From Xanthomonas albilineans (lineage in GTDB: Bacteria > Pseudomonadota > Gammaproteobacteria > Xanthomonadales > Xanthomonadaceae): 64,000 bases of DNA. The stretch is from contig NZ_MDCB01000001.1 in the NCBI RefSeq assembly GCF_002939705.1, positions 62,001 to 126,000 on the forward strand, written 5' to 3'. Below, in pieces: positions 1 to 10,433 of this stretch. Under the pieces are notes generated by a model that saw only the letters and a program-made list of their open reading frames with translations, was not told the origin of the DNA and ran no database searches. Position 1 is the stretch's first letter; every line of letters begins with the position of its first letter. The position numbers and the translations under genes were made by a program.

Positions 1-1
1 G

Positions 2-622
2 TGTTCGCCAGGTAATCCTGGCGGCGCGGCCATCGCCTTGGACGACATCGCCCTCGCCGCGCAACGCTTGCAGGATCGTGCCTTGCTGGTGGTGGACGAA
101 GCCTACGGCGAGTTTTCCGATCAGCCCTCGGCGACCACGTTGCTGGCGCGTCAGCCGAATGTGGCGGTGTTGCGGACCTTGTCCAAGGCGCACGCGCTGG
201 CGGCGGCGCGGATCGGCTGCTTGATCGCCGATCCAGCGCTGATTGCGGTGCTGCGGCGTTGCCAGGCGCCGTATCCGATCCCGGCGCCGTGCCTGCATCT
301 GGCGCTGGCCGCGTTGCAGCCCGAGCCGCTGCGGCAGACCGCGCTGCGCGTGGCCGAGGTACGCGAGGAACGCACGCGCATGCAGGCCGCACTGGCCATG
401 CTGCCGGGTGTGCGCCGGGTCTATCCATCGCAAGGCAACTTCCTGCTGTTGCGTTTCGACGATGCCGAGGGTGCGTTACAGGCCTTGCTGGCGGCCGGCG
501 TGGTGGTGCGCGACCAGCGTGCCGCAGCCGGGTTGGGCGATGCCTTGCGCATCACCCTCGGTACGCCGGAACAGAATCAGCGCGTCCTTGATGCCTTGCG
601 GGCGTGGAGGGCGGCGGCATGA
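2..622 (+). CDS. hisC: Histidinol-phosphate aminotransferase HisC, 3' part
   Basis: This is the C-terminal 206 residues of a PLP-dependent class I/II aminotransferase. It converts imidazole-acetol phosphate and glutamate to histidinol phosphate. The reading frame is open at the left edge, so the N-terminus lies outside the window. The visible part starts at the family's Pro-Gly-Asn-Pro region (SPGNPGG). It contains the conserved D-E-A-Y segment (VVDEAYGEF) and the PLP lysine in TLSKAHALA, with the Lys codon at 185-187. The stop codon overlaps the ATG of hisB (ATGA), as expected for translational coupling in the his operon. The aminotransferase fold is clear, and the HisC assignment rests on operon position. 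Confidence 0.95.
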   Translation, partial: CSPGNPGGAAIALDDIALAAQRLQDRALLVVDEAYGEFSDQPSATTLLARQPNVAVLRTLSKAHALAAARIGCLIADPALIAVLRRCQAPYPIPAPCLHLALAALQPEPLRQTALRVAEVREERTRMQAALAMLPGVRRVYPSQGNFLLLRFDDAEGALQALLAAGVVVRDQRAAAGLGDALRITLGTPEQNQRVLDALRAWRAAA

Positions 623-1692
623 CCCCGATCCTGTTCGTGGACCGCGACGGTACGCTGATCGAGGAGCCGGCCGATTTCCAGATCGACGCCTACGAGAAGC
701 TGCGTTTCGTGCAGGGCGTGATCCCGGCGCTGCTGAAGCTGCGCGATGCCGGCTATCAGTTCGTCATCGTCACCAATCAGGATGGCCTGGGCAGCGCGAC
801 GTATCCGCAGGCCGCGTTCGATGGTCCGAACGACTTGATGCTGCAGATCTTCGCCAGCCAAGGGATTGAATTTCGCGAGGTGCTGATCGACCGCAGTTGG
901 CCGGCCGACAATGCGCCCACGCGCAAGCCCGGCATCGGCCTGATGCTGACGTACTTGCAGGACCGCAGCATCGATTGGGCGCGTTCGGCGATGGTCGGTG
1001 ACCGCGTGACCGATATCCAGTTCGCGGAAAATCTGCATATCCGCGGCTTCCAGTTGCGCACCGCGCAGTTCGGCGGCGATTGGGAGTGGGCCGGCATCGC
1101 CCATGCATTGGCCGATGCGCCGCGCCGCGCCAGGGTGCAGCGCGACACCAAGGAAACCCGGATCGCGGTGGAACTGGATCTGGACTTGGTACGCGATCCG
1201 CATTGTGCCACCGGCCTGCCGTTCTTCGATCATATGCTCGAACAGATCGGCAAGCACGGCGGCTTCGCCCTGGACGTGCATGCCGAGGGCGATCTGCACA
1301 TCGACGAACACCACACCATCGAAGACACCGGTCTGGCCCTAGGACAAGCGCTGCGTCAGGCACTGGGCGACAAGCGTGGCATCGGGCGCTACGGCTTCAC
1401 TTTGCCGATGGACGAGACCCTGGCCAGCGCCGCACTGGACTTCAGCGGGCGTCCTTATTTCGTATTCGAAGGGGAATTCAAGCGCGAGCGGGTTGGCGAT
1501 ATGCCCACCGAACTGGTGCCGCATTTCTTCCGCTCGCTGTGCGACGCGGCCGGTTTGAATCTGCACCTGAGCGTGCGTGGCGACAACGATCATCACAAGA
1601 TCGAAGCCTGCTTCAAGGCCTTGGCGCGTGCGTTGCGCCAGGCCGTGCGCCGCGATGGCGCGGCGCTGCCTTCGACCAAGGGCGTGCTGTGA
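619..1692 (+). CDS. hisB: Bifunctional histidinol-phosphatase / imidazoleglycerol-phosphate dehydratase HisB
   Basis: The protein has 357 residues and two domains. An N-terminal HAD-type phosphatase begins [12 protein letters not shown], with nucleophile Asp8 and Asp10. A C-terminal imidazoleglycerol-phosphate dehydratase starts near residue 168 and carries the metal-binding histidine clusters [14 protein letters not shown] and DNDHHK. It catalyses the dehydration of imidazole-glycerol-phosphate and the dephosphorylation of histidinol-phosphate. I chose the ATG at 619, which overlaps the hisC stop, over an upstream in-frame GTG at 604. Fused HisB of this type is typical of gammaproteobacteria. 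Confidence 0.97.
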   Translation: MTPILFVDRDGTLIEEPADFQIDAYEKLRFVQGVIPALLKLRDAGYQFVIVTNQDGLGSATYPQAAFDGPNDLMLQIFASQGIEFREVLIDRSWPADNAPTRKPGIGLMLTYLQDRSIDWARSAMVGDRVTDIQFAENLHIRGFQLRTAQFGGDWEWAGIAHALADAPRRARVQRDTKETRIAVELDLDLVRDPHCATGLPFFDHMLEQIGKHGGFALDVHAEGDLHIDEHHTIEDTGLALGQALRQALGDKRGIGRYGFTLPMDETLASAALDFSGRPYFVFEGEFKRERVGDMPTELVPHFFRSLCDAAGLNLHLSVRGDNDHHKIEACFKALARALRQAVRRDGAALPSTKGVL

Positions 1693-1750
1693 GCGCGCGT
1701 GCGACGCCGATGCAGCGCACACCGCACGGTGCCCGTGCGTGGAGGCGGCG

Positions 1751-2353
1751 ATGAGCACGGTGGCCTTGATCGACGCGGGCGGCGCCAACCTCGGTTCGGT
1801 GCGTTATGCATTGGAACGCCTGGCAGTGGAGCCGCGACTGGTAAGCGACGCGGCGGGCCTGCAGGGCGCGTCACGGGTGATCCTGCCCGGCGTCGGCGCC
1901 GCGCCGCAGGCGATGGCGCGGCTGCGCGCGCAGGGCCTGATCGAACCGCTGCGCATGTTGCAGGTGCCGTTGCTCGGCATCTGTTTGGGGATGCAGTTGC
2001 TGTTTGAGCATTCGGAAGAAGGCCAAGTCGATTGCCTGGGCGTACTCGCCGGCGTGGTCCGGCGCATGCCGCTGGCGCCGGGTATCCGGGTGCCGCACAT
2101 GGGTTGGAACCGCTTGCTATCGATGCGGCCATCGCCGCTGCTGGAGGGCCTGCCGGCTCAGGCCAGCGCCTACTTCGTGCATGGTTATGCGGCGCCGGTC
2201 ACTGCCGACACGGTGGCCGCCTGCGACCATGGTGGCTTGTTCAGTGCGGTGGTGCAGCACGGGCGCCGTTGTGGCGCGCAGTTCCATCCCGAGCGTTCTG
2301 CCGACACTGGCGCACGCATCCTGCGCAACTTTCTCGAGACCGATTTCCCATGA
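1751..2353 (+). CDS. hisH: Imidazole glycerol phosphate synthase, glutaminase subunit HisH
   Basis: The protein is a 200-residue class I glutamine amidotransferase that supplies ammonia to HisF for imidazole-ring closure. The nucleophile elbow [11 protein letters not shown] carries Cys78, and the C-terminal AQFHPERS motif supplies the catalytic His and Glu. The chosen ATG is preceded by GGAGGCG a few bases upstream, and upstream in-frame starts lie inside the region after hisB. The gene follows hisB by 58 bp and overlaps hisA by 4 bp (ATGA). Confidence 0.97.
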   Translation: MSTVALIDAGGANLGSVRYALERLAVEPRLVSDAAGLQGASRVILPGVGAAPQAMARLRAQGLIEPLRMLQVPLLGICLGMQLLFEHSEEGQVDCLGVLAGVVRRMPLAPGIRVPHMGWNRLLSMRPSPLLEGLPAQASAYFVHGYAAPVTADTVAACDHGGLFSAVVQHGRRCGAQFHPERSADTGARILRNFLETDFP

Positions 2354-3084
2354 GCTTCCTGGTCTATCCCGCACTGGATATCCGCGATGGCCGCGTGGTG
2401 CGGCTGGCGCAGGGCGACTATGCCCGCGAGACCCACTATGGCGATGATCCGCTGCGCCGAGCGAAGGCTTACGCCGACGCTGGCGCGCAGTGGATGCATC
2501 TGGTCGATCTGGATGCCGCGCGCGCAGGCGGCTACACCTTGGGGCCGTTATTGGAGCGCATCCGTGCTCAGACCGGGTTGCATGTGCAGACCGGCGGCGG
2601 CGTGCGCTCGCGTGCCGATGTGCAGCGCATGCTCGATGCCGGCGCTACCCGCGTGGTCATCGGCTCGTTGGCGGTGCGCGACCGCGAGTCGGTGCTGGCA
2701 TGGCTGGCCGAGTTCGGGCCGGCGCGTATCACTGTGGCGCTGGACACACGGCAGGATGCGAAGAAGGTGTGGCGGTTGCCGGTGCTCGGCTGGACCGAGA
2801 CCTCGTCGCTGACCCTGGACGCGCTGGCCAGCGAGTACGCGGCAGCCGGGTTGACCCATCTGCTGTGTACCGACATCGCCCGCGACGGCATGCTGTCCGG
2901 ACCGAATCTGGCGCTGTATGCGCACTTGCGCCAGATCGCGCCAGACGTGGCCGTGCAGGCTTCCGGCGGCGTCCGCAATGCGGCCGACGTGCGCGCAACG
3001 CGCGAGGTCGGTTGTGCCGGCGTGGTGCTGGGTAAATCGTTGCTGGAGGGGCGCTTGCGCCTGGACGAGGCGTTGGCATGCTGA
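2350..3084 (+). CDS. hisA: ProFAR isomerase HisA
   Basis: The protein is a 244-residue (beta/alpha)8-barrel enzyme that isomerises the aminoaldose ProFAR to the aminoketose PRFAR. It starts with [12 protein letters not shown], which holds the N-terminal catalytic Asp of the HisA/HisF family. The paired phosphate-binding Gly segments (GGGVR near the middle and SGGVRN towards the end) are visible, and the second catalytic Asp lies in CTDIARDG. The ATG at 2350 overlaps the hisH stop and the 3' end overlaps hisF by 7 bp. Confidence 0.97.
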   Translation: MSFLVYPALDIRDGRVVRLAQGDYARETHYGDDPLRRAKAYADAGAQWMHLVDLDAARAGGYTLGPLLERIRAQTGLHVQTGGGVRSRADVQRMLDAGATRVVIGSLAVRDRESVLAWLAEFGPARITVALDTRQDAKKVWRLPVLGWTETSSLTLDALASEYAAAGLTHLLCTDIARDGMLSGPNLALYAHLRQIAPDVAVQASGGVRNAADVRATREVGCAGVVLGKSLLEGRLRLDEALAC

Positions 3085-3854
3085 GCCGGCGCATCATTCC
3101 GTGCCTGGACGTGCGCGATGGCCGTGTGGTCAAGGGCGTGAAGTTTCGCGATCACGTGGACATGGGCGATATCGCCGAACTCGCATTGCGCTACCGCGAC
3201 CAGGGCGCCGATGAATTGGTCTTCTACGACATCGGCGCCAGCCCAGAAGGGCGTTCGGTGGATTACGCCTGGGTCGAGCGCGTGGCGCGGCTGTTGGACA
3301 TTCCGTTCTGCGTTGCCGGTGGCATCCGCGATGTCGCCACGGCGCGGTCAGTGCTGCATGCCGGCGCCGACAAGATTTCGATCAACTCCCCAGCCCTGGA
3401 ACGCCCCGCGCTGATCGCCGAACTGGCCGACGCCTTTGGTGTGCAGTGCGTGGTGGTCGGCATCGATTCGATCCGCGAGGAGGATGGCCAGTGGCGGGTG
3501 CGCCGCTTCACCGGCGATCCCGACAAGACCCAGGCGCTGCGCATGCGCACCCTGGATTGGGTGGTCGAAGCGCAGCAGCTGGGCGCTGGCGAGATCGTGC
3601 TCAACTGCATGGACAACGATGGTGTCCGCCGTGGCTACGACATTGCGCAGTTATACGAGGTGCGCGCAGTATGTAAGGTACCGCTGGTGGCTTCCGGCGG
3701 CGCTGGCGAGATGCTGCACTTCGCCGAGGTATTCGAGCGCGCCGACGTGGATGCCGCGCTGGCCGCCAGCGTGTTCCACAGCGGCGCTATTCCCATTCCC
3801 GAACTCAAGCGCTTCTTGCGCGAACGTCAAATCGAGGTGCGCGATGGCACATGA
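3078..3854 (+). CDS. hisF: Imidazole glycerol phosphate synthase, cyclase subunit HisF
   Basis: The protein is a 258-residue TIM barrel that uses ammonia from HisH to convert PRFAR to imidazole-glycerol-phosphate and AICAR. The N-terminus [17 protein letters not shown] carries catalytic Asp11. The second acidic residue lies in [11 protein letters not shown], and the phosphate-binding segments AGGIRD and ASGGAGEM are present. The length is normal for the family. The start overlaps the end of hisA, and the stop overlaps the hisIE start. Confidence 0.97.
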   Translation: MLSRRIIPCLDVRDGRVVKGVKFRDHVDMGDIAELALRYRDQGADELVFYDIGASPEGRSVDYAWVERVARLLDIPFCVAGGIRDVATARSVLHAGADKISINSPALERPALIAELADAFGVQCVVVGIDSIREEDGQWRVRRFTGDPDKTQALRMRTLDWVVEAQQLGAGEIVLNCMDNDGVRRGYDIAQLYEVRAVCKVPLVASGGAGEMLHFAEVFERADVDAALAASVFHSGAIPIPELKRFLRERQIEVRDGT

Positions 3855-4470
3855 ACATACAGAACACACGGGCGCCGTCGACGATGCGGCGCTGGATTGG
3901 AACAAGGGCGATGGCCTACTGCCGGTGGTGGTGCAGGATGCGGCCACCCTGCGCGTGCTGATGCTCGGCTACATGAATCAGGAGGCGTTGGCCACGACCC
4001 GCCGCAGCGGTTTGGTCACCTTCTACAGCCGCAGCAAACAGCGTCTGTGGACCAAGGGCGAAGGCTCGGGCCACACGCTGGAGTTGGTCGCGATCGACAC
4101 CGACTGCGATTACGACACGCTGCTGGTGCTGGCGCATCCGCGCGGGCCGACCTGTCATCTTGGCCGCACCAGTTGCTTCCCGCAGGCGCCTGGGCAGTTC
4201 CTTGGTGCGCTGGATCGGCTGGTCGCGCAGCGCGAAGGCGAACGTCCGCCTGGCAGTTACACCACCACCCTGTTCGAGCAAGGGACCCGGCGTATCGCGC
4301 AGAAGGTGGGCGAGGAGGGCGTGGAGACCGCGCTCGCCGGCGTGGCCCAGGGCGATGCCGAGTTGCTCGGCGAATCGGCCGATCTGCTGTATCACCTGAC
4401 CGTGTTGCTACGCGCACGTGGCTTGGCGCTGGCCGATGCGGTCGAGGTGCTGGAGACGCGGCACCGCTGA
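3844..4470 (+). CDS. hisI: Bifunctional phosphoribosyl-AMP cyclohydrolase / phosphoribosyl-ATP pyrophosphatase HisIE
   Basis: The protein has 208 residues. The N-terminal half (about 15-120) is the cyclohydrolase, with the metal-binding [10 protein letters not shown] and a Cys-containing THLGRTSCF-like segment (CHLGRTSCF here). The C-terminal half (about 125-205) is the MazG-like pyrophosphohydrolase with [12 protein letters not shown]. They carry out steps 2 and 3 of histidine synthesis. The start at 3844 overlaps the last 11 bases of hisF. This is the last gene of the operon, and no clear terminator follows in the 172 bp before phoH. Confidence 0.96.
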   Translation: MAHEHTEHTGAVDDAALDWNKGDGLLPVVVQDAATLRVLMLGYMNQEALATTRRSGLVTFYSRSKQRLWTKGEGSGHTLELVAIDTDCDYDTLLVLAHPRGPTCHLGRTSCFPQAPGQFLGALDRLVAQREGERPPGSYTTTLFEQGTRRIAQKVGEEGVETALAGVAQGDAELLGESADLLYHLTVLLRARGLALADAVEVLETRHR

Positions 4471-4642
4471 GGCTGGGCAGCGCGTTTTATCCACTTGCGG
4501 CAACAGTTTGAACTTGGTGATCGCTTAACTGCCAACGCCGAGACCGCTGCGCGACTCAGAAACCGTGGCGTCGGGTCGGCACTGCTGAGACTGCTGGCGG
4601 CGCCGATCAACCTCGTCGCCAGCGCCTCTGTTCAGGATTGGG

Positions 4643-5635
4643 TCATGCGGACAGATCGCCGTTGGCGCGATCGCCGACGTCGCGTTTCTCGTAGGCGTTG
4701 ACGATACGTGCGACCAGCGGATGCCGGACCACGTCGCGTGCCTCGAAAAAGGTGAAGCTGACCCCGTCCACTTCGTGCAGCACCTCGATTGCGTCGCGCA
4801 GGCCGGACTTGACGTGCTTGGGCAGGTCGATCTGGGTTAGATCGCCAGTGATTACGGCGGTACTGCCGAAGCCCAGACGGGTCAGAAACATCTTCATCTG
4901 CTCGATGGTGGTGTTTTGCGCCTCGTCCAGGATCACATAGGCGTCGTTGAGCGTGCGCCCGCGCATGTAGGCCAGCGGCGCGATCTCGATGACGTTCTTT
5001 TCCAGCAACTTCACCACCTTGTCCACGCCGAGCATTTCGTACAACGCGTCGTATAGTGGGCGCAGATACGGATCCACTTTCTGGCTCAGATCGCCGGGCA
5101 GGAAGCCGAGTTTCTCGCCGGCCTCCACCGCCGGGCGCACCAGAATCAAGCGTTGCACGCGCGACTCGTTCAGCGCCTCCACCGCGCTGGCGACGGCCAG
5201 GAAGGTCTTGCCAGTGCCGGCCGGGCCGATGCCGAAATTGATGTCGTGGGTGGCGATCTGGTGCAGGTACTTGGCCTGGTTGGCGCCACGCCCGCGCACG
5301 GTGCCGCGTTTGACCTTGATCGCTACGTCCTGCGGTTGATAGGCGCGCTGGGCGATCTGATCGACGTTGGCCTGGTTCAGACGCAGATGGATCTGCTGGT
5401 CGTCGAAGATCACGCTGTCGGCCTCGGCGTAGAGCGCCTGCAGCAGTTGTTGGGCGGAAGCCACGGCCGCTTCCTGACCGGTTACCCGGTACACGTTGCC
5501 GCGGTTGGAAATCTCCACGCCCAGGCGCAGCTCGATCTGCCGCAGGTGTGCATCGAAGGGCCCGGCCAGGTTGGCCAGCCGCTCGGTGTCGGCGGGGTCC
5601 AGGGTGAAGTCGTGGTGTGCGGATGCTTTGGTCAT
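4643..5635 (-). CDS. phoH: PhoH-like ATPase (YbeZ)
   Basis: The protein is a 330-residue PhoH-family P-loop ATPase. The Walker A motif GPAGTGKT is at residues 137-144, and the Walker B-like VILDEAQNTT follows. The YbeZ subfamily is associated with RNA metabolism alongside YbeY. I chose ATG 5635 (MTKASAHH) over an upstream in-frame ATG at 5659. It lies downstream of miaB in the same orientation with a gap of about 110 bp, as in many gammaproteobacteria. The usual next gene, ybeY, is not here: only 172 bp separate the stop from hisIE on the other strand. Confidence 0.93.
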   Translation of the reverse strand: MTKASAHHDFTLDPADTERLANLAGPFDAHLRQIELRLGVEISNRGNVYRVTGQEAAVASAQQLLQALYAEADSVIFDDQQIHLRLNQANVDQIAQRAYQPQDVAIKVKRGTVRGRGANQAKYLHQIATHDINFGIGPAGTGKTFLAVASAVEALNESRVQRLILVRPAVEAGEKLGFLPGDLSQKVDPYLRPLYDALYEMLGVDKVVKLLEKNVIEIAPLAYMRGRTLNDAYVILDEAQNTTIEQMKMFLTRLGFGSTAVITGDLTQIDLPKHVKSGLRDAIEVLHEVDGVSFTFFEARDVVRHPLVARIVNAYEKRDVGDRANGDLSA

Positions 5636-5746
5636 TGCGATGTAGGTGCGGCAGTGCATGCGCTGCGCGTATTGTTCAGCGCCTGGGAGGCAAGCGTAAC
5701 CCGCACGGCAATGCAGGACCAGCGCATGTGGCGCTATCGCGCGGGC

Positions 5747-7159
5747 TCAATCCACGTCTGCGACTACGCGTCCGCGCAGCGAATTGCTCAGCGCCTCGGT
5801 GATCGTCACCTCGACAAACTGTCCGATCAGGCGCGGATGTCCGGGGAAGTTCACCGAGCGCATGTTTTCGGTCTTGCCGGTCAGTTCGGCCGGGTTCTTT
5901 TTCGACGGGCCTTCGACCAGCACCGTCTGCACGCTGCCGATCATGCTGCGCGAAATTTGTTGCGCATGGGCATTGATGTGCGCCTGCAGCCGTGTCAGCC
6001 GTGCATGCTTGACGGCTTCGGGGGTGTCGTCTTCCAGGTCGGCGGCCGGCGTGCCCGGGCGCCGCGAATAGATGAAAGAAAAGCTCTGGTCGAAGCCGAC
6101 GTCTTCGATCAGTCTCATGGTCTTGTCGAAATCGGCGTCGGTCTCGCCGGGGAAGCCGACGATGAAGTCCGAGCTGATCGCGATGTCCGGACGCACCGCC
6201 CGTAACTTGCGGATCTTCTGTTTGAATTCCAGTGCGGTGTAGCCCCGCTTCATCGCGCTGAGGATGCGGTCGCTGCCGGCCTGCACCGGCAAGTGCAGAT
6301 AGTTGGCTAGTTGCGGCACGTCGCGGTAGGCGTCCACCAGCGAGTCGCTGAACTCCAGTGGGTGCGAGGTCGTGAAGCGGATGCGACCGATGCCCTCGAT
6401 CTGGGCGATGCTGCGGATCAGTAGACCCAGATCGGCGTGCTGCGGGTCCTCGCCGACGTCGGCGTCGGCATACGGGCCGCGATAGGCGTTGACGTTCTGG
6501 CCGAGCAGGTTGATCTCGCGCACGCCCTGCGCGGCCAGTTGCGCCACTTCCACCAGCACGTCTTCGAATGGTCGGCTGATCTCTTCACCGCGGGTGTAGG
6601 GCACCACGCAGAAGGAGCAATATTTGGAACAGCCCTCCATGATCGACACGAATGCCGATGGCCCCTCGGCGCGCGGCTCGGGCAGCCGGTCGAACTTCTC
6701 AACCTCGGGAAAGCTGATGTCCACCTGCGATTGCCCGGAAGCGCGTCGGGCGCGGATCAACTCCGGCAGCCGGTGCAGGGTCTGCGGGCCGAACACCAGG
6801 TCCACGTAGGGCGCGCGTTTGACGATCGCTTCGCCCTCCTGCGACGCCACGCATCCCCCCACGCCGATGATCACCTGTTTGCCGCCGGCCTTGAGCGCCT
6901 TCCAGCGGCCGAGCTGGCTGAACACCTTTTCCTGCGCCTTCTCGCGGATCGAGCAGGTGTTGACCAGAACCACGTCGGCTTCTTCGGGGTTGTCGGTTAG
7001 CTCGAGCCCCTCGGCGGCGGCGAGCACGTCGGCCATCTTGGCCGAGTCGTATTCGTTCATTTGGCAGCCGTGGGTCTTGATGTACAGCTTGCCACGCGCT
7101 GGCGACGGGGTGGCGGGGGTGCTGGCGGAGGGCAGGGGGTGCAGGACAGTCCCGGGCAT
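5747..7159 (-). CDS. miaB: tRNA-2-methylthio-N6-dimethylallyladenosine synthase MiaB
   Basis: The protein is a 470-residue radical-SAM methylthiotransferase that modifies A37 of tRNAs reading UNN codons. The N-terminal MTTase domain has the three cluster cysteines Cys32 (THGCQMN), Cys69 (NTCSIRE) and Cys103 (GGCVAS). The radical SAM motif CSKYCSFC holds Cys177, Cys181 and Cys184, and a C-terminal TRAM-like RNA-binding region ends the protein. It is full length and upstream of phoH on the same strand. Confidence 0.96.
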   Translation of the reverse strand: MPGTVLHPLPSASTPATPSPARGKLYIKTHGCQMNEYDSAKMADVLAAAEGLELTDNPEEADVVLVNTCSIREKAQEKVFSQLGRWKALKAGGKQVIIGVGGCVASQEGEAIVKRAPYVDLVFGPQTLHRLPELIRARRASGQSQVDISFPEVEKFDRLPEPRAEGPSAFVSIMEGCSKYCSFCVVPYTRGEEISRPFEDVLVEVAQLAAQGVREINLLGQNVNAYRGPYADADVGEDPQHADLGLLIRSIAQIEGIGRIRFTTSHPLEFSDSLVDAYRDVPQLANYLHLPVQAGSDRILSAMKRGYTALEFKQKIRKLRAVRPDIAISSDFIVGFPGETDADFDKTMRLIEDVGFDQSFSFIYSRRPGTPAADLEDDTPEAVKHARLTRLQAHINAHAQQISRSMIGSVQTVLVEGPSKKNPAELTGKTENMRSVNFPGHPRLIGQFVEVTITEALSNSLRGRVVADVD

Positions 7160-7442
7160 GGCGCTGAATCCAGGCGGGTGGAAAGGTAGCCGATGAGTTT
7201 ACCCGTGCAGGCGTCTCTGCGCAGGTGCCCGGTTGGCTGCCCCGTATGCCCCCCGTGTGCATGCACTGACCGCAGCCTGTCGTGATGGTCAAACGCTCTA
7301 TCATCTGGGCACGGAAGGGAGTGGGAGCGGGTTGGGAGGCGTCAAGCCCATCTTGCTCCCGGGATAGGACGACGGCTGCGGCCTCGGGTGGCTCAATCAG
7401 CACGGACTTGGCAACCGGTGGGGAAGTTGGGACACTGCCGCC

Positions 7443-8390
7443 ATGAAGGGGATGCTGTGGCTTCTGGGGCTGGTAATCGCCACGCTGTCGGCTACGCCGG
7501 CCAGCGCGGGTACCGTATACAAATGCATCGGTACCGACGGTGTCACCAGCTACGGTAACAAGCGCGTGTCCGGCGGCAATTGCAGCGTGATCGATCACTA
7601 TATGCCCGAACACCGCGCTGCGCAGGCCGCAGCGGTCCCGGCCAAGGCCGTCGCCGAGCGCGCCCCTGCCCATCGTGTCGTCGCCTTGGCGGCTCCGTCG
7701 GTTGGCGTCCAGGCTTCCCAGGCTAGCGCTTCGGTCGCCGCCCCGGCGCCAGGTGTGCCCAGGATGGTCCCGACACGTGGGGTTCCTGTGGCCGCTGCCT
7801 TACCGCAGCGGTTGGTTAGCGGCCAGCTCTACTCTTACATGCAAGATGGCGTGCGCCATTACACCAGTGCCCGGCCAACCCAAGTCGCCAGTCTGGGGAC
7901 GGTACGCACGATCCACTACAGCTTCATGGAGACCTGCTACGCCTGCGCCAACTCCGGAGTGAACTTCGGCGCTGTGCGCCTGAACACGACCGCCTACCAG
8001 GGCGAGATTGCCGCTGCCGCGCGCGAGTACGGGGTTGAGGAAGCGGTGGTGCGTGCAATCATCCATGCCGAGTCGGCCTACAACCCCATGGCGCTCAGTC
8101 GCGCCGGCGCGCAGGGCCTGATGCAGTTGATGCCGATGACGGCGCGCCGTTTCGGCGTCGGCGATGCGTTCGATGCGGCGCAAAACATCCGTGGGGGCGT
8201 GCAATATCTGGCCTGGTTGTTGAAACGTTTCAACGGTAACCTCAGCTTGGCTGCGGCTGGCTATAACGCTGGCGAAGGCGCGGTAGACAAACACGGCGGT
8301 GTGCCGCCGTATAGTGAGACGCAGCTCTATGTACAGCGGGTTGGCGTACTCGCCGAACGCTACCGTGGCGCGGGTTCGGCCGCGCATTGA
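7443..8390 (+). CDS. Secreted lytic transglycosylase with DUF4124-like N-terminus
   Basis: The protein has 315 residues. A signal peptide ends near residue 22 (ATPASA). It is followed by a short Tyr/Cys-containing DUF4124-like segment (GTVYKCIGTDGVTSYG) and an Ala/Pro-rich linker. A C-terminal SLT family 1 transglycosylase domain carries the catalytic Glu210 in IIHAESAYNP and the conserved GAQGLMQLMP. It is expected to cleave peptidoglycan in the periplasm. Its specific role (turnover or assembly of an envelope machine) is not visible from context. It is divergent from miaB across 283 bp. Confidence 0.9.
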   Translation: MKGMLWLLGLVIATLSATPASAGTVYKCIGTDGVTSYGNKRVSGGNCSVIDHYMPEHRAAQAAAVPAKAVAERAPAHRVVALAAPSVGVQASQASASVAAPAPGVPRMVPTRGVPVAAALPQRLVSGQLYSYMQDGVRHYTSARPTQVASLGTVRTIHYSFMETCYACANSGVNFGAVRLNTTAYQGEIAAAAREYGVEEAVVRAIIHAESAYNPMALSRAGAQGLMQLMPMTARRFGVGDAFDAAQNIRGGVQYLAWLLKRFNGNLSLAAAGYNAGEGAVDKHGGVPPYSETQLYVQRVGVLAERYRGAGSAAH

Positions 8391-8429
8391 CCCCGTGGGT
8401 GCCCATGGCGCGCGGATGTGCCGGCTGCA

Positions 8430-8459
8430 TTGTCGGCGGATTAAGGGTTCCGCTACACT
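8430..8459 (+). promoter_or_regulatory. Candidate sigma-70 promoter of petABC
   Basis: A TTGTCG -35-like hexamer at 8430-8435 is followed by TACACT at 8454-8459 with an 18-bp spacer. It lies about 80 bp upstream of the petA start codon. It is inferred from consensus only. Confidence 0.4.
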
Positions 8460-8537
8460 GCGGTGAATTCGATGCAACTCGATCCCCACCGAGTTGCTGG
8501 CAGCCTCACGCTACCCAATCACAGATCGGAGTGCCGG

Positions 8538-9167
8538 ATGGCCAACGATGGGGTCAACGATTCGGTTAATACAGGGCGTCGCCGCTTTCTCACTGCCACC
8601 ACGGCCGTCGTGGGCGCGGTTGGCGCGGGATGCGTCGCGGTTCCTTTCATCAAATCCTGGGAGCCTAGCGCCAAGGCCAAGTTGGCCGGGGCGCCGATCA
8701 CGGCCGACATCAGCGCGTTGCAGGAGGGCCAGCGTCTGATTCTGGAATGGCGCGGCCAGCCGATCTGGATCGTCAAGCGCTCCAAGGCGATGCTCGACGC
8801 GCTGCCGTCCCTGGATGGTCGGCTCAAGGATCCCAAGTGCGAGAACAAGGACCAGCAGCCGGATTACGTGCTGAAAAACCCCGACTACCGCTCGATCAAG
8901 CCGAATATCTCGGTGCTGGTCGGTCTGTGTACCCACCTGGGTTGCTCGCCGGAGATGGTCGCCGAGATTCGCCCCGAGCCTTACGATCCAGACTGGAAGG
9001 GCGGCTATTTCTGCCCCTGCCACAAGTCGCGTTTCGACATGTCCGGGCGTGTGTTCCAGGGCGTGCCGGCGCCGATCAATCTACTGGTGCCGCCGCACCA
9101 TTACCAGGACGACAACACGCTAGTCATCGGCGTGGACCCGAGTGCGTCCGCGAAAGGAGGGGCCTAA
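8538..9167 (+). CDS. petA: Ubiquinol-cytochrome c reductase Rieske iron-sulfur subunit
   Basis: The protein is the 209-residue Rieske subunit of the cytochrome bc1 complex. The N-terminus has a twin-arginine-like stretch (GRRRFLTATT) and one transmembrane anchor. The 2Fe-2S ligands are in CTHLGC (Cys131, His133) and CPCH (Cys159, His162), with disulfide cysteines 136 and 161. The ATG at 8538 fits family length better than an upstream in-frame start at 8463, which would place residues in front of the twin-Arg signal. First gene of petABC, 3 bp from petB. Confidence 0.96.
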   Translation: MANDGVNDSVNTGRRRFLTATTAVVGAVGAGCVAVPFIKSWEPSAKAKLAGAPITADISALQEGQRLILEWRGQPIWIVKRSKAMLDALPSLDGRLKDPKCENKDQQPDYVLKNPDYRSIKPNISVLVGLCTHLGCSPEMVAEIRPEPYDPDWKGGYFCPCHKSRFDMSGRVFQGVPAPINLLVPPHHYQDDNTLVIGVDPSASAKGGA

Positions 9168-9170
9168 GTC

Positions 9171-10433
9171 ATGACCGACAATCTCCTCACCCGCACCGCG
9201 GGCAGCGTGTTCGATTGGGTCAACGAGCGCGCTCCTGGGCTGATGCCGTTCTACCGCAAGCACATCGCCGAGTACTACGCGCCGAAAAATTTCAACCTCT
9301 GGTATTACTTCGGTTCGTTGGCACTGGTGGTGCTGGTGAATCAGATCGTGACCGGCATTTTCCTGACGATGCACTACAAGACCAGCGCGGCCGAGGCGTT
9401 CAACTCGGTCGAGTACATCATGCGCGACGTGGATTGGGGCTGGCTGATCCGCTACATGCACTCCACCGGTGCTTCGCTGTTCTTCATCGTGGTCTATCTG
9501 CACATGTTCCGTGGGCTGATGTACGGCAGCTACAAGAAGCCGCGCGAACTGGTCTGGATCCTGGGCATGCTGATCTACCTGGTGTTGATGGCCGAAGCCT
9601 TCATGGGCTACGTGCTGCCTTGGGGGCAGATGTCGTTCTGGGGCGCGAAGGTCATCATCTCGCTGTTCGGCGCGATCCCGGTGATCGGCAATGGTCTGAC
9701 CGAGTGGATCATGGGCGACTATCTGCCCTCCGACGCCACCCTCAACCGTTTCTTCGCCCTGCACGTGATCGCGCTGCCGTTGGTGCTGTTGCTGATGGTG
9801 GTGCTGCACCTGGGGGCGCTGCACGAAGTCGGATCCAACAACCCCGATGGGGTGGAGATCAAGAAAGGCCCCAAGGGCAACCGTTGGGACCCGAACAAGC
9901 CGGCCGACGGTATCCCGTTCCATCCGTATTACACGGTCAAGGACATGGTCGGAGTCGGCTTCCTGCTCATGCTCGGCGCCTTCATCATCTTCTTCGCTCC
10001 CGGTTTCGGCGGTCTGTTCCTGGAGCACGACAATTTCACCGAGGCCAACCGCTTGGTCACGCCGGAGCACATCAAGCCGGTCTGGTACTACACCCCGTAC
10101 TACGCGATGTTGCGGGTGGTGCCGAACAAGCTCGGCGGCGTGCTGGTGATGTTCTCGGCGATCGCGATCCTGTTCCTGGTGCCGTGGCTGGACCGCGCCA
10201 AGGTTAAGTCGATTCGCTACCGTGGCTGGATCTCGCGGGTGATGCTGGCGGTGCTGGCGGTGTGTTTCGTGTGGTTGGGGGTGATCGGCTCCGGTCCAGG
10301 CACCGAGATCATCGAGACTTACATCGGCCGCGTATTGACGCTGCTGTACTTCCTTTTCTTCCTGACCATGCCGATCTGGACCACGCTGGACCGCACCAAG
10401 CCGGTGCCGGAGCGGGTGAGCAGCCATGACTAA
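9171..10433 (+). CDS. petB: Cytochrome b subunit of the bc1 complex
   Basis: The protein has 420 residues and is a multi-span membrane protein. It carries the paired haem-ligand histidines of cytochrome b (in RYMHSTGAS and FFALHVIALP) and the quinol-site motif PSDATLNRFF. It transfers electrons from ubiquinol to cytochrome c1 via two b haems. The long C-terminal region makes it a full-length bacterial cytochrome b and not a split b6/IV form. It overlaps petC by 8 bp. Confidence 0.96.
   Translation: MTDNLLTRTAGSVFDWVNERAPGLMPFYRKHIAEYYAPKNFNLWYYFGSLALVVLVNQIVTGIFLTMHYKTSAAEAFNSVEYIMRDVDWGWLIRYMHSTGASLFFIVVYLHMFRGLMYGSYKKPRELVWILGMLIYLVLMAEAFMGYVLPWGQMSFWGAKVIISLFGAIPVIGNGLTEWIMGDYLPSDATLNRFFALHVIALPLVLLLMVVLHLGALHEVGSNNPDGVEIKKGPKGNRWDPNKPADGIPFHPYYTVKDMVGVGFLLMLGAFIIFFAPGFGGLFLEHDNFTEANRLVTPEHIKPVWYYTPYYAMLRVVPNKLGGVLVMFSAIAILFLVPWLDRAKVKSIRYRGWISRVMLAVLAVCFVWLGVIGSGPGTEIIETYIGRVLTLLYFLFFLTMPIWTTLDRTKPVPERVSSHD

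Noticed and set aside
4392-4610. Possible ybeY remnant after phoH (RKW-containing ORF)
   Set aside because: Only a three-residue match to YbeY, and most of the ORF shadows hisIE. It shows none of the YbeY zinc-site histidines.
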